Assembly (NCBI GenBank): GCA_030525685.1
Contig: JAUNEG010000017.1
Span: 1 to 41,560 of the forward strand
Direction of reading: 5' to 3'
DNA: 41,560 nucleotides
Origin: Atopobiaceae bacterium
GTDB lineage: Bacteria > Actinomycetota > Coriobacteriia > Coriobacteriales > Atopobiaceae
Part shown: piece after piece, positions 1 through 7,739 of the stretch
How the letters are laid out: every line of letters begins with the position of its first letter
Numbering within the stretch: position 1 is the first letter of the stretch
The notes under the pieces: generated by a model
What the model saw: the letters and a program-made list of their open reading frames with translations, nothing else
Databases searched by the model: none
Told to the model about the DNA's origin: nothing
Position numbers and translations under genes: made by a program

Positions 1-225
1 CATGGCGCCTCCTGATCGTCGGGAGTCAATTCTACAGCTACCGCAAGAAGCAATTACCGGCGCGGGCCGCAAGCGGGCCGGGTCACCTGGGTTTCCGACA
101 TCTCGGCTGCGCCGGGGATTGTCGGGGGATCCCCTATCCTCGCCGCGCCGTCGAAAACCCGCAGGCACGAGCCGCGAGGACGACGCCTGGCCCTCGGACC
201 GAGGCATCATGGCACAGGCTCCTAC

Positions 226-254
226 GAGGCGGCAGGCACCCCTAGCGCCGCCTC
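226..254. repeat. Hairpin-borne 16-nt motif, copy 1
   Basis: The motif GCAGGCACCCCTAGCG (232-247) sits between the inverted arms GAGGCGGC (226-233) and GCCGCCTC (247-254). A second copy with one difference lies at 975-990 between different arms. Changed arms around a conserved loop suggest a structured site; a transfer origin or a regulatory site for the mobilisation genes is possible. The rest of 1-391 shows no convincing gene: the frame of the next gene stays open upstream, but that stretch has no ribosome site and looks non-coding. Confidence 0.5.
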
Positions 255-391
255 CCGTCGCCTGGCGCGCCATCCCCTGCGCGCGCCGCGCCCCGCCCGC
301 AAACGGGCGCGCTCCGGGGATGCCGCTTGCCTTGTCGCCCCCGTCCGAGGGAAGGAAGAGCCGACCCTCACGAGCCCGAAGGGGGCACGCC

Positions 392-820
392 ATGAGCCAG
401 ACCGCAACCATCGTCCCGACCGCCGCAATCGCCGAGCGCTGGGAGGCAACGACGCCCGTCACGGGGGACTACGCCCGCGACTGCGCGGAGCTCGCCCGCG
501 AGGCCCTGTCGCACGTCGGGTTCACCCGCTTCGAGGAGATGCCCTTCGAGGACGTGCTCGCATGCCGCGAGGGCGACCTCCCCGTCACTGTCGCCGTGCT
601 GCCCGTGCCCGTGGAGGGCTTCGAGATGACGCTCGACGACCTCCAGTCGCTCATCGACGAGGACGTCGTCGCGCACGGGGCGGCCCTCTGCGTGGGCCGC
701 GCGCTCGCGTCCGACGGCCCCTTGCCAGAGCGCCTGCGCTTCGACGTCGTGAGCGTGTGTGTCAACCTCGACGCCGGGCGCGTGCGCGTCCACCACGTCC
801 GCGGGACGTGGCAGTCGTAG
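392..820 (+). CDS. Hypothetical protein of mobilisation region
   Basis: A 142-residue acidic, soluble-looking protein of unknown function. The ATG at 392 is chosen because GGGGG lies just upstream and because the open frame further upstream has no ribosome site. There is no signal peptide, membrane segment or recognised catalytic motif. The C-terminal part (RLRFDVVSVCVN) faintly recalls the end of YraN-type nucleases, but the catalytic part of that family is not visible, so I do not assign it. It lies between the two copies of the hairpin-borne motif and upstream of a relaxase gene, and is followed by a terminator. It is therefore probably an accessory gene of the mobile region, transcribed on its own. 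Confidence 0.65.
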   Translation: MSQTATIVPTAAIAERWEATTPVTGDYARDCAELAREALSHVGFTRFEEMPFEDVLACREGDLPVTVAVLPVPVEGFEMTLDDLQSLIDEDVVAHGAALCVGRALASDGPLPERLRFDVVSVCVNLDAGRVRVHHVRGTWQS

Positions 821-847
821 CCATGGGCACGCACGTCGCGCGTCGGG

Positions 848-880
848 AGCGCTCGCCACCAAGGCGGGCGCTTTTCTTTT
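848..880 (+). terminator. Rho-independent terminator
   Basis: The 10-bp stem AGCGCTCGCC/GGCGGGCGCT (one G-T pair) with loop ACCAA is followed by TTTCTTTT. It ends the 392-820 transcript. Confidence 0.8.
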
Positions 881-960
881 GTGTTGAGTTTGTGCAGGTC
901 AGGCGCCATGAGGGCACGCGGCTGGGGCCGCGCCACGGCGGAGGCCAAGCCCCTCCGCCG

Positions 961-1004
961 CCCGTCCCGCACGCGCAGGCACCCCTAACGCTTGTGGGGA
1001 CGGG
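961..1004. repeat. Hairpin-borne 16-nt motif, copy 2
   Basis: GCAGGCACCCCTAACG (975-990) matches the motif at 232-247 in 15 of 16 positions. It lies between the inverted arms CCCGTCCC (961-968) and GGGACGGG (997-1004). It sits 150-190 bases upstream of the relaxase gene, where a transfer origin would be expected. Another inverted repeat (CGGCGGAG/CTCCGCCG) lies just upstream at about 939-961. Otherwise 881-1150 shows no clear gene. Confidence 0.5.
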
Positions 1005-1427
1005 AGTTGGCTCATCAAGAGGCCCGCCTTCTCTGCTTGTCTGCTAGTACGGAGCACAGCAGAACAGTCCGGATCCTTAATTACGTCCAGTCAACCAGAT
1101 CTACCTCTTCGCTGACTCGCGTGTATATACCCGTCATTGGGTCCTCTGCCATGGGCCCCTCGCTTCGGAAGACCCCCACGAAACGGTACGCAGTTCGTCC
1201 GAGCTCATCTTTGCCGCGAGAGAGCTTCGACAACGACCTCGCCTGGAAGGGGAAGAGGGCGCGCACCTTCATGCACTATGTGCTGTCGCCGAGCCCCGAG
1301 GACAGGATCGACCTCGCGTCCCTCCGAAAGCTAGCGGTGAAATGGGCTGAGGAAAACTTTGGTGACTACGAGGTTGCCATCGTCTACCACGACGACAACG
1401 AGCGCCGCATCCCGCACGCTCACATCG

Positions 1428-2719
1428 GCGGATTCCAGCGGCCATTGCACCACGACGAGAGGGGCGTGGTTCAATGGGGCAGAGGCACTATGACGACGAG
1501 ACCAGGAGGAGGGTCGTCGACCTGGTGTGGGGCGGCCCGGCCGCCGCCGGCGCCGCCCGCGTCGTGGGGTGCGACCCGACCACGGCCCGGGACCGATGCC
1601 GCGCGGCGGGCGCGCCCGTCAGGGTCGGCAGGCCCAGGAAGGGGGCGCCCGTGGCGTCCGAGCTCGCGGCGGCCGTCAGGCCGCCCAGGACCTCGCCCCG
1701 CTCGAGGCCGGCGCTGGCCGACCGCGCGGCGATCCAGGAGGGGCCGGGGGCGGGCAGGAGCCTGCGCGCCATAGCGCGCGACATCGGCTTCTCCCACACC
1801 ACCGTCGCGCGCGAGGTGCGCCGCGGCTCGGAGCGGGGGCGCCACGGGTTCTCGCGCGCGCAGCGCCGGGCGGGGCGCGCGGCCCTCAGGCCGAGGCCGC
1901 GCAGACCCGGGTCCGAGGCCGCCCTCGGGGCCTACGTCGCCGCGGGGCTCCTGAGGGGGTGGTCGCCGCGCCAGATTTCCGAGCGCATGAGGCTCGGGTT
2001 CCCCCGACAATGGTGCCATGAGGGTGAGCCACGAGACCATATACCAGGCCCCGTGCGTGCAGGGCAGGGGCGCCCTGCGCCACGAGCTGGGGCGCGTGCG
2101 GGCGCTGCGCTCGGGGCGGCGCGGGCGCAGGCCGCGCTCGAGGCTGCCGGAGAGGCCCGGCCGGGGCTGGTGCGAGGGCTGCGAGATCTCGCTGCGCCCG
2201 CCCGAGGCCGCCGGCCGCGCCGTGCCCGGGCACTGGGAGGGCGACCTGGTGGTGGGCTCGGGTGGCCGGAGCTGCCTCGTGACGCTCGTGGAGCGCAGGA
2301 CGCGCTTCCTGGTCGCCAGGAGGCTGCCCGGCCACGAGTCGAGGACCGTCGCGGGCCTGCTCGTCGAGATGGTCGCGTCGGTGCCCGACGGCGTGCGCGA
2401 CGCGTTGCCCTCCACCCTCATCTGGGACCAGGGGGTCGAGATGGCCGAGCACGCCCGCTTCACCGAGGCGACGGGCTTCAGGGTCTACTTCTGCGACCCG
2501 CACTCGCCCTGGCAGCGGGGCACCAACGAGAACACCAACGGGCTGCTCAGGCAGTTCTTCCCGAAGGGCACCGAGTTCGCGGACGTGACCGACGAGGAGG
2601 TCCGCGAGGCGCAGGACCTGCTCAACGGGAGGCCGCGGGAGACCCTGGGGTGGAGGACGCCGGCGGAGGCGCTGGCGGAGGAGCTTGCGAAGGCCGGTAC
2701 AATGGTCGCCTGACTCTGC
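1428..2719 (+). mobile_element. IS30-family insertion sequence
   Basis: A 1292-bp element with imperfect terminal inverted repeats. The first 25 bases at 1428 and the reverse complement of the last 25 bases match at 18 positions and share the block CCATTG. The pentamer CATCG is present on both sides (1423-1427 and 2720-2724) as target duplication. The single transposase gene and the restored relaxase frame confirm the ends. Confidence 0.9.
1474..2713 (+). pseudogene. IS30-family transposase, frameshifted
   Basis: DDE transposase of the IS30 family. The N-terminal part, in the frame of 1474, has the family helix-turn-helix (LRAIARDIGFSHTTVAREVRR region) and the WSPRQIS motif. The C-terminal part is in the +1 frame and has MRVSHETIYQA, then GHWEGDLVVG (first Asp), IWDQGVEM (second Asp) and RGTNENTNGLLRQFFP (Glu), so the catalytic triad is present. 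The frame change falls in the CCCCC run at 2001-2005: with one C fewer the protein would read GFPDNGAMRVSHETIY, as expected. This can be a decayed copy, programmed slippage at the C run or a sequencing error. Nothing else in the gene is damaged. Confidence 0.85.
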
Positions 2720-3556
2720 CATCGTCGTCAACAACACCAACCTCGATACCGGGAGGAGGCTCCAAGTCCCAAACCCGAGGGACCTCACCTCGTCCTGCCA
2801 GAGGATTGCGGCTGGCATGGGTCTCAGCCACTTCGCTGACGCGGACCCATCACCCGGAACGAGGAGACAGTCGGACGTGCACATGAGGCGTCACGTCGAC
2901 CGCCAGGAGATGGAGCTGAGGGATAGGGGTGAGTGCTCCTGGGTAGCAGACATCCGCGCACGGGTCGACGTGGCGAGGGGCATCGCCAGGACCCCAGATG
3001 ACTTCCAAGGCGCGCTTCGCGAGATGGGCGTCAACGTCCGCGAGTCGTCTACGCGCAGGGGGGACTGGGTCTATTCGTTGGTGGAGACGCCGAGCCGCCA
3101 GGTCACGGGATCGAGGCTTGGCGCCTCATACACCAAGCGCGAGGTCACGGGCTGGCTCATGAGCCCAACGCGGAAGGCGCCGGGTCCTGTCACGGTGCGC
3201 AACGTCCGCGAGCTCGCCGCCGGCGCCATCCAGGTCAAGGACCTGCGAGAGCTCGTGGCCCTCTCGGAGGCGGTGAGCGTCGTCTCCAGGGGTGGCTTCA
3301 GGAGCCTTTCCGCCATGGACTCAGCTGCCAGCAGAATGCGCGGCATGCCCAACCGCGAGGCAACCGTGGCGAGGCTCGAACGCGCGAGGCAGTACTGCGC
3401 CGAGCACGGGATCCTCCCCGAGCGTTCGGTGGCACAGCCTCGCAAGAGGCCGGCTGGTGAAATCGGCACGAGGGGTGCCTACCGGACTGGTCAGGAGGCC
3501 CATGGCGGTCACCGCTCCGCACGCCAGCAGGCTAGGAGAGAAGAGAGGTCGGAGCG

Positions 3557-4090
3557 ATGAGGATCACCGTGCGCTTCCAGGACGGCTCCATCGAGGAGTT
3601 CGACACCAACACGCTGACGACCGACAGCGCCCTCGGCAGGACGAATGCCCTCACGGACCTGCGGATTATTCTCAATGACGGTCTCTGGGTCGAGGCGAGC
3701 TGGTACCGGGTCGCGAGCTCGGAGGGCACAGACATGCCCTTGGCGCAGAGGTCCGCGGGATGCCGCCTCCACGTCCTCTCCGAGGAGGAGGTGGAGCAGG
3801 TCCACTCCATCGAGCTCGATGGCCGCCTCCAGTGGCTGCGCGTCGGGCCGGACCTCTGCGACGTGGCGAGGCTCGACGAGACGGTGGACATCTTCTACGA
3901 CACCGACGAGCCGTCGCGCTCCATGGCGGGTCGCGCGGTATGGCTGCACGACTACCTGAGGCAAGCTCTTGCCGGCGAGCTTTATGGGCCAGACGAGGAA
4001 CGGCTTACCTGCGCGATGCTCGGCATGACGGAGGCCAGCTACGAATTTCTGCCCGGGGCGGCTTCTAACGTGTACGTAGAGGAGTTTTGA
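3557..4090 (+). CDS. Hypothetical protein coupled to relaxase gene
   Basis: An acidic protein of 177 residues with no membrane segment and no motif I recognise. The ATG at 3557 overlaps the stop codon of the relaxase gene (ATGA), so translation was coupled to the relaxase and both belonged to one operon. The IS30 insertion upstream probably reduces its expression. The N-terminus (MRITVRFQDGSIEEFD) resembles the first strands of small accessory proteins found in integrative elements, but this is only an impression. It may be a mobilisation accessory or cargo protein. Confidence 0.75.
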   Translation: MRITVRFQDGSIEEFDTNTLTTDSALGRTNALTDLRIILNDGLWVEASWYRVASSEGTDMPLAQRSAGCRLHVLSEEEVEQVHSIELDGRLQWLRVGPDLCDVARLDETVDIFYDTDEPSRSMAGRAVWLHDYLRQALAGELYGPDEERLTCAMLGMTEASYEFLPGAASNVYVEEF

Positions 4091-4107
4091 TTCTAGGAGC
4101 GTGTGAG

Positions 4108-4212
4108 ATGGGCGTGGCCAAGCGTGTGCTGTGTGCGATCGGCAAGTTCTTCCTGCTGTGGGCGAGGTTCGTGGCGAGAATCATCCTGCCGTTCTGGCAC
4201 TACGGATCATAA
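4108..4212 (+). CDS. Small hydrophobic cationic peptide
   Basis: A 34-residue peptide beginning MGVAKRVLCAIGKFFLLW and ending in TAA at 4210-4212. AGGAG lies about nine bases before the ATG, 17 bases after the stop of the previous gene, so it probably shares its transcript. It has one hydrophobic stretch studded with Lys and Arg and rich in Phe and Trp, and would form a membrane-associated amphipathic helix. Type I toxin, leaderless bacteriocin or small membrane regulator are all possible. No homologue is recalled. It is convergent with the RiPP cluster, whose last stop codon is 16 bases away. Confidence 0.5.
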   Translation: MGVAKRVLCAIGKFFLLWARFVARIILPFWHYGS

Positions 4213-4227
4213 AGTGTATCGATTCCG

Positions 4228-5292
4228 CTACAAGACGGAAGCCACACTTGCTTTGTAACTCATTAATGCCTCGAACGAGTAGTTCTTCCAGAGGACGGGA
4301 CACCCGCCGTAGCATTGCTCGAGAAACGCGCAAGACGAGCATTTCTCCGATGGGTATTTCCTCATCTCCGCAACAGCGGATTGATAATGGGGACCGTCCA
4401 TCCAGTTATCGAGCTCTTCGTAAGTGCTGAAGTCATCGCCAACCCGGCCCAGGTTGGCACTGGCATACATGTCACAGGGCAAGAGCTTCAACGTAGTGTC
4501 GACGGTCATCGCATTCTGAAGATGAATCTGGCAGGGTCCCGCCAACCTGCCCTCGAGCAGCTCCAACTGTCGCTCGGTGTAGGCGCAGAGCGGGAAGCTG
4601 TATTCGACCCACCAGTCATCCGTTATGGCGTTCAGTCGGTCAATCTGCGAGACAAACGACTCGATGAGAGCGAACGGATCGTGCTCCTTTAGGTACTCCA
4701 GGTCCTTTGTCTTCGACTCGATGTTGTCGATGAAGAAGGTGAACGAGAACTGCCTTGCGCCGTTGTCATGGGCAGCTCGGACCGCTTCGCACACCCTTGT
4801 GACGTTGTCTTCGGTTACCACCATCGAGCAGGTGAACTCCAGCTCCGTGGAAGCCAGGTTTCTTATCGCCCGCAGTTGCTTGGCGTACCCATCGTAACCG
4901 GTTGCCCTTTCCCACTCCGTCGTGTCAGCTCCTTTCATGGAGATGTCGAGGTACCTTAGGCCGCAGTCAATCAGGTTCTGGCAGAGCCCCATGTCCTCGA
5001 GAAGGACCCCGTTGGTCGCGATGGTCGGGGTGATTGCCGGGTACTCCTCCTTGATGTACTTAAGGACATCAAGGAGGTGAGGGTAGGTCAGCGGCTCTCC
5101 GCCCGTGAGGAACACGTACCTCACGTTTGCCTCACCGCAGAGGTCTACGATACGCTTCACCTGGTCAAATGTCAGATGGTCATGCGCTTGGTAGCCGGCC
5201 TCCTTCTCGAAGCAGAAGTCGCATCGCAGGTTGCAGCCACGGGTTAGGATCACCGTGCATTGCTTGAGTCTATTCTTGTCACTGCTCATCAT
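4228..5292 (-). CDS. Radical SAM/SPASM enzyme of RiPP cluster
   Basis: A 354-residue radical S-adenosylmethionine enzyme. The 4Fe-4S ligands are in RGCNLRCDFC (C20, C24, C27), followed by the FLTGGEPL motif. The C-terminal SPASM-type region has further cysteines for auxiliary clusters (GPCQIHLQ, LLPCDMYA, KCSSCAFLEQCYGGC). Such enzymes form thioether or carbon-carbon cross-links in ribosomal peptides or act as partner enzymes. I chose the Met at 5292 because the catalytic domain begins just after it; the frame is open to 5406 but the extra residues look unlike the family and overlap the uvrA-like gene. It is the last gene of the minus-strand cluster and is unlike the first maturase because it has no PqqD-like domain. 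The substrate is inferred to be the precursor at 9282-9380. Confidence 0.85.
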   Translation of the reverse strand: MMSSDKNRLKQCTVILTRGCNLRCDFCFEKEAGYQAHDHLTFDQVKRIVDLCGEANVRYVFLTGGEPLTYPHLLDVLKYIKEEYPAITPTIATNGVLLEDMGLCQNLIDCGLRYLDISMKGADTTEWERATGYDGYAKQLRAIRNLASTELEFTCSMVVTEDNVTRVCEAVRAAHDNGARQFSFTFFIDNIESKTKDLEYLKEHDPFALIESFVSQIDRLNAITDDWWVEYSFPLCAYTERQLELLEGRLAGPCQIHLQNAMTVDTTLKLLPCDMYASANLGRVGDDFSTYEELDNWMDGPHYQSAVAEMRKYPSEKCSSCAFLEQCYGGCPVLWKNYSFEALMSYKASVASVL

Positions 5293-5362
5293 TTTGGTCT
5301 CGCTGTCACTCCCGTTGATCTTCGTTGCGTTTTCGGCCTGATAACAAAAGACTGGGCCAGCA

Positions 5363-7702
5363 CTAATTCGCCAGAACAGCGAGCCCGTACAGCGATGAAG
5401 ACTCATCTGTGAAGACGGATCGGGGCAACCCCTGCGCCATCACCCTTCCCCCAGCCGAGCCGCTACGCACGCCGAAGTCGACAACGTAGTCCGCGACCGT
5501 GGCGACGAACTCCAGGTTGTGCTCGACGATAATGATCGTGTCGCCCTTCTCCTGCAGGGACATCAGCACCTTGACGAACTTCGCGATATCAACGTCGTTC
5601 AGGCCGGACGTGGGCTCATCTAGGATGTACAGGTTCCTTCCGTGGGAGGGCGTACCGAGAGCCTTTGCGAGCTTTATGCGCTGCGCCTCGCCCCCCGACA
5701 GGCTCATGGACATCTGTCCGAGCCGCAGGTAGCCCAGCCCCAGCTCGATCATGCTGCTGAGCACTGAGTGGACCTTCGCGGAGCCCCCGAACTTGTCTAC
5801 CAGCTCGGAGATTGGCGTCTCCAGCACGTCCAGAATCGTCATCCCCTCGTACTCCACTGCGAGGACCTTCTCGTTGAACCTTCTTCCGCCGCACTCCGGG
5901 CAGGGGATGTAGGTGCTTGGCAGGTAGTTCAACTCGATCTTCTGCATTCCGGTGCCCTGACAGCACTCGCAGCGACCCCCCTTGACGTTCATGCTGAACT
6001 GGCTGGCACCGACCTTCATCTTGCGTGCCGTCGCGGTCTTGGCGAAAAGCGACCGAATCTCATCAAAGATGCCAAGGTACGAGACAACGGTTGACCTCGG
6101 GGTCTTCCCGACGGGCGCCTGGTCGACCCGCAGGCACCTCTTGATGGAGTCCCCGCCGGAGAAGGTTTCGCAGCAGTCTCCCGACCTCTTTCCGAAGCAT
6201 CTGGCAACCACTTCGGCAAGCGTCGACTTGCCAGAGCCGGACACGCCGGTGATGCAGGATATTCCGCCGATTGGGAACCGCACCGCCTGTCCGTCGATGT
6301 TCCTGAAGTTGATTCCGCCAATCTCAAAGAACTGCTTTGTGGCGAGGGGGCTCTTGAACGCGATGGGGTCTTCGTCGCAATCCATGCCGCTCGTCACCCT
6401 CACAAGATAGCCTCCCTCGGGCCCTCCGACCGGCCCCAGCTCTATTGTCTCGTCCGCTGAGGCTATGTACCGCTTGTTGTGCTCGATTGCAATGACCGTG
6501 TTGCCTCGGTCGACCATGTCCCTGGTGGCGCGGATGATGCGCTCGGTGTCCCTGCGATGCAACCCCTTGCAGGGTTCGTCCAGAATGTACAGCAACCCTC
6601 TGAGCGAGCACGTGAGCTGCGTGGCGATTCTGATGCGCTGCCTTTCGCCGTCGGAAAGCGAGGGGATAGTCCTGCTCAGGCACAGGTACCCGACGTTGAG
6701 CTCGGCCAGGGCGTCCAGCCTGCGATCCATCTCGTCGACAAGGTGTGACACGACATCCTTCTTCGGGTGGTTCGAGAAGTCGTGGGCGACCCCGTGAAGC
6801 CAGTCGCGCAGCGCGACGAGCTCCATGCCCTCCACCTCGCCGTAGTTCAAGCCGCAGACCTTGTAGGACAGGGCTTCTGGGCCCAGCTTGGCGCCACCGC
6901 AGACATGGCAAGGCTGCTCCTCCATGAACCTCGAGTATGCCGACGATTGGCCAGTGGAGTTGACGCTGTCGAGATGGTCACGGATGGCGGGAACGGCACC
7001 TTGTAGGTACATGAAGTGCTGCTTACGGCGCTTCCCCTCCTTGTAGGAAAGCTTGTGCCTCACCTGGTCGTCCGCATGGAGAAGTATGTCGAGCTCACGG
7101 TCACTCAGCTCTGAGACCCTCCGGTCGATGTCGATGCCGTAGTGAGCGCAGAGCGCCTCGAGGAGCTTCTGCTCCTTGCCCTCTGCAGGGCCCTTGAAGA
7201 ACAGGACGCCGCCATCGCGCAGGGTCACCTCGCGATCGGGTATCAGAAGGGATTCGGAGACCACACTCTCCGTGCCGAGGCCTGAGCAGTTCGGGCAGAA
7301 CGACTTGGGGTTGTTCGAGGAGAAGGTGCCCTCGGATATGTCCCGAGAGCGGTCGCTGTTCGTAACCGCGAAGAGTGAGCGAAGGTAGTAGGCAACCTCC
7401 GTCACTGTCCCAACGGTCGAGCGCGGGTTGACGTTGTAGTAGTTCTGGGAGACGTTGAGCGCAGGATGGAGGTTCTCGATGGACCCGACCTTAGGTTTGC
7501 TCATGAGCTTCTGCCCGTAGAGGTTGCCCGTCATTCCCTCAAGAAAACCCCTCTGACTCTCGGCATAGATGGTGTCAAAAACCAGCGAGGACTTCCCGCA
7601 GCCCGAGCATCCCGTTACGCAGGTGAATGCCCCGATGGGGATTTCTAGGTCGATGTGCTTCAGGTTGTGCTCGTGGGCATCCCTTATGAGTATCTTCTCC
7701 AT
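5363..7702 (-). CDS. Class II UvrA-like ATPase, putative self-resistance
   Basis: A 779-residue ABC ATPase of the UvrA family, shorter than the ~940 residues of repair UvrA. It has two nucleotide-binding domains: Walker A GCSGCGKSS (31-39) with signature SLSDGERQR and DEPCKGLHRRD, and Walker A GVSGSGKST with LSGGEAQR and DEPTSGLNDVD. The zinc module is CECCQGTGMQ...CPECGGRRF. The length suggests that the UvrB-binding region is absent, as in UvrA2, DrrC and Ecm16, which protect producers of DNA-binding antibiotics. Start at 7702 (MEKILIRD) with GGAAAGG upstream, 37 bases after the stop of the maturase gene. Embedded between two radical SAM genes, it is best explained as immunity or sensing for the peptide product. 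This role is inference; the family assignment is firm. Confidence 0.9.
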   Translation of the reverse strand: MEKILIRDAHEHNLKHIDLEIPIGAFTCVTGCSGCGKSSLVFDTIYAESQRGFLEGMTGNLYGQKLMSKPKVGSIENLHPALNVSQNYYNVNPRSTVGTVTEVAYYLRSLFAVTNSDRSRDISEGTFSSNNPKSFCPNCSGLGTESVVSESLLIPDREVTLRDGGVLFFKGPAEGKEQKLLEALCAHYGIDIDRRVSELSDRELDILLHADDQVRHKLSYKEGKRRKQHFMYLQGAVPAIRDHLDSVNSTGQSSAYSRFMEEQPCHVCGGAKLGPEALSYKVCGLNYGEVEGMELVALRDWLHGVAHDFSNHPKKDVVSHLVDEMDRRLDALAELNVGYLCLSRTIPSLSDGERQRIRIATQLTCSLRGLLYILDEPCKGLHRRDTERIIRATRDMVDRGNTVIAIEHNKRYIASADETIELGPVGGPEGGYLVRVTSGMDCDEDPIAFKSPLATKQFFEIGGINFRNIDGQAVRFPIGGISCITGVSGSGKSTLAEVVARCFGKRSGDCCETFSGGDSIKRCLRVDQAPVGKTPRSTVVSYLGIFDEIRSLFAKTATARKMKVGASQFSMNVKGGRCECCQGTGMQKIELNYLPSTYIPCPECGGRRFNEKVLAVEYEGMTILDVLETPISELVDKFGGSAKVHSVLSSMIELGLGYLRLGQMSMSLSGGEAQRIKLAKALGTPSHGRNLYILDEPTSGLNDVDIAKFVKVLMSLQEKGDTIIIVEHNLEFVATVADYVVDFGVRSGSAGGRVMAQGLPRSVFTDESSSLYGLAVLAN

Positions 7703-7739
7703 GTCTGCCAACGCCTTTCCGACATCCGGTTCGTCTACG

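Larger units (their letters stand above)
1151..3560 (+). pseudogene. Relaxase (MobA/VirD2-like), split by IS30
   Basis: A mobilisation relaxase that would nick the transfer origin and lead the strand into a recipient. The 5' part (1151-1427) encodes the stretch ending YHDDNERRIPHAHI, which carries the HxH metal-binding motif of the family. The IS30 insertion follows directly. The 3' part resumes at 2720 as HIVVNNTNLDTGRR and runs to the TGA at 3558-3560, with a long basic C-terminal region. Removing the insertion and one copy of the 5-bp duplication restores one frame, so the gene was intact until a recent insertion. The true start is unsure: similarity seems to begin before the ATG at 1151, from about 1075 (ILNYVQ), without a clear start codon or ribosome site. 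The gene as it stands should be inactive. Confidence 0.85.

Noticed and set aside
2..391. Upstream extension of the 392-820 gene
   Set aside because: The frame is open but lacks a ribosome site, is Arg/Pro-rich and contains the hairpin motif; the ATG at 392 is better supported.
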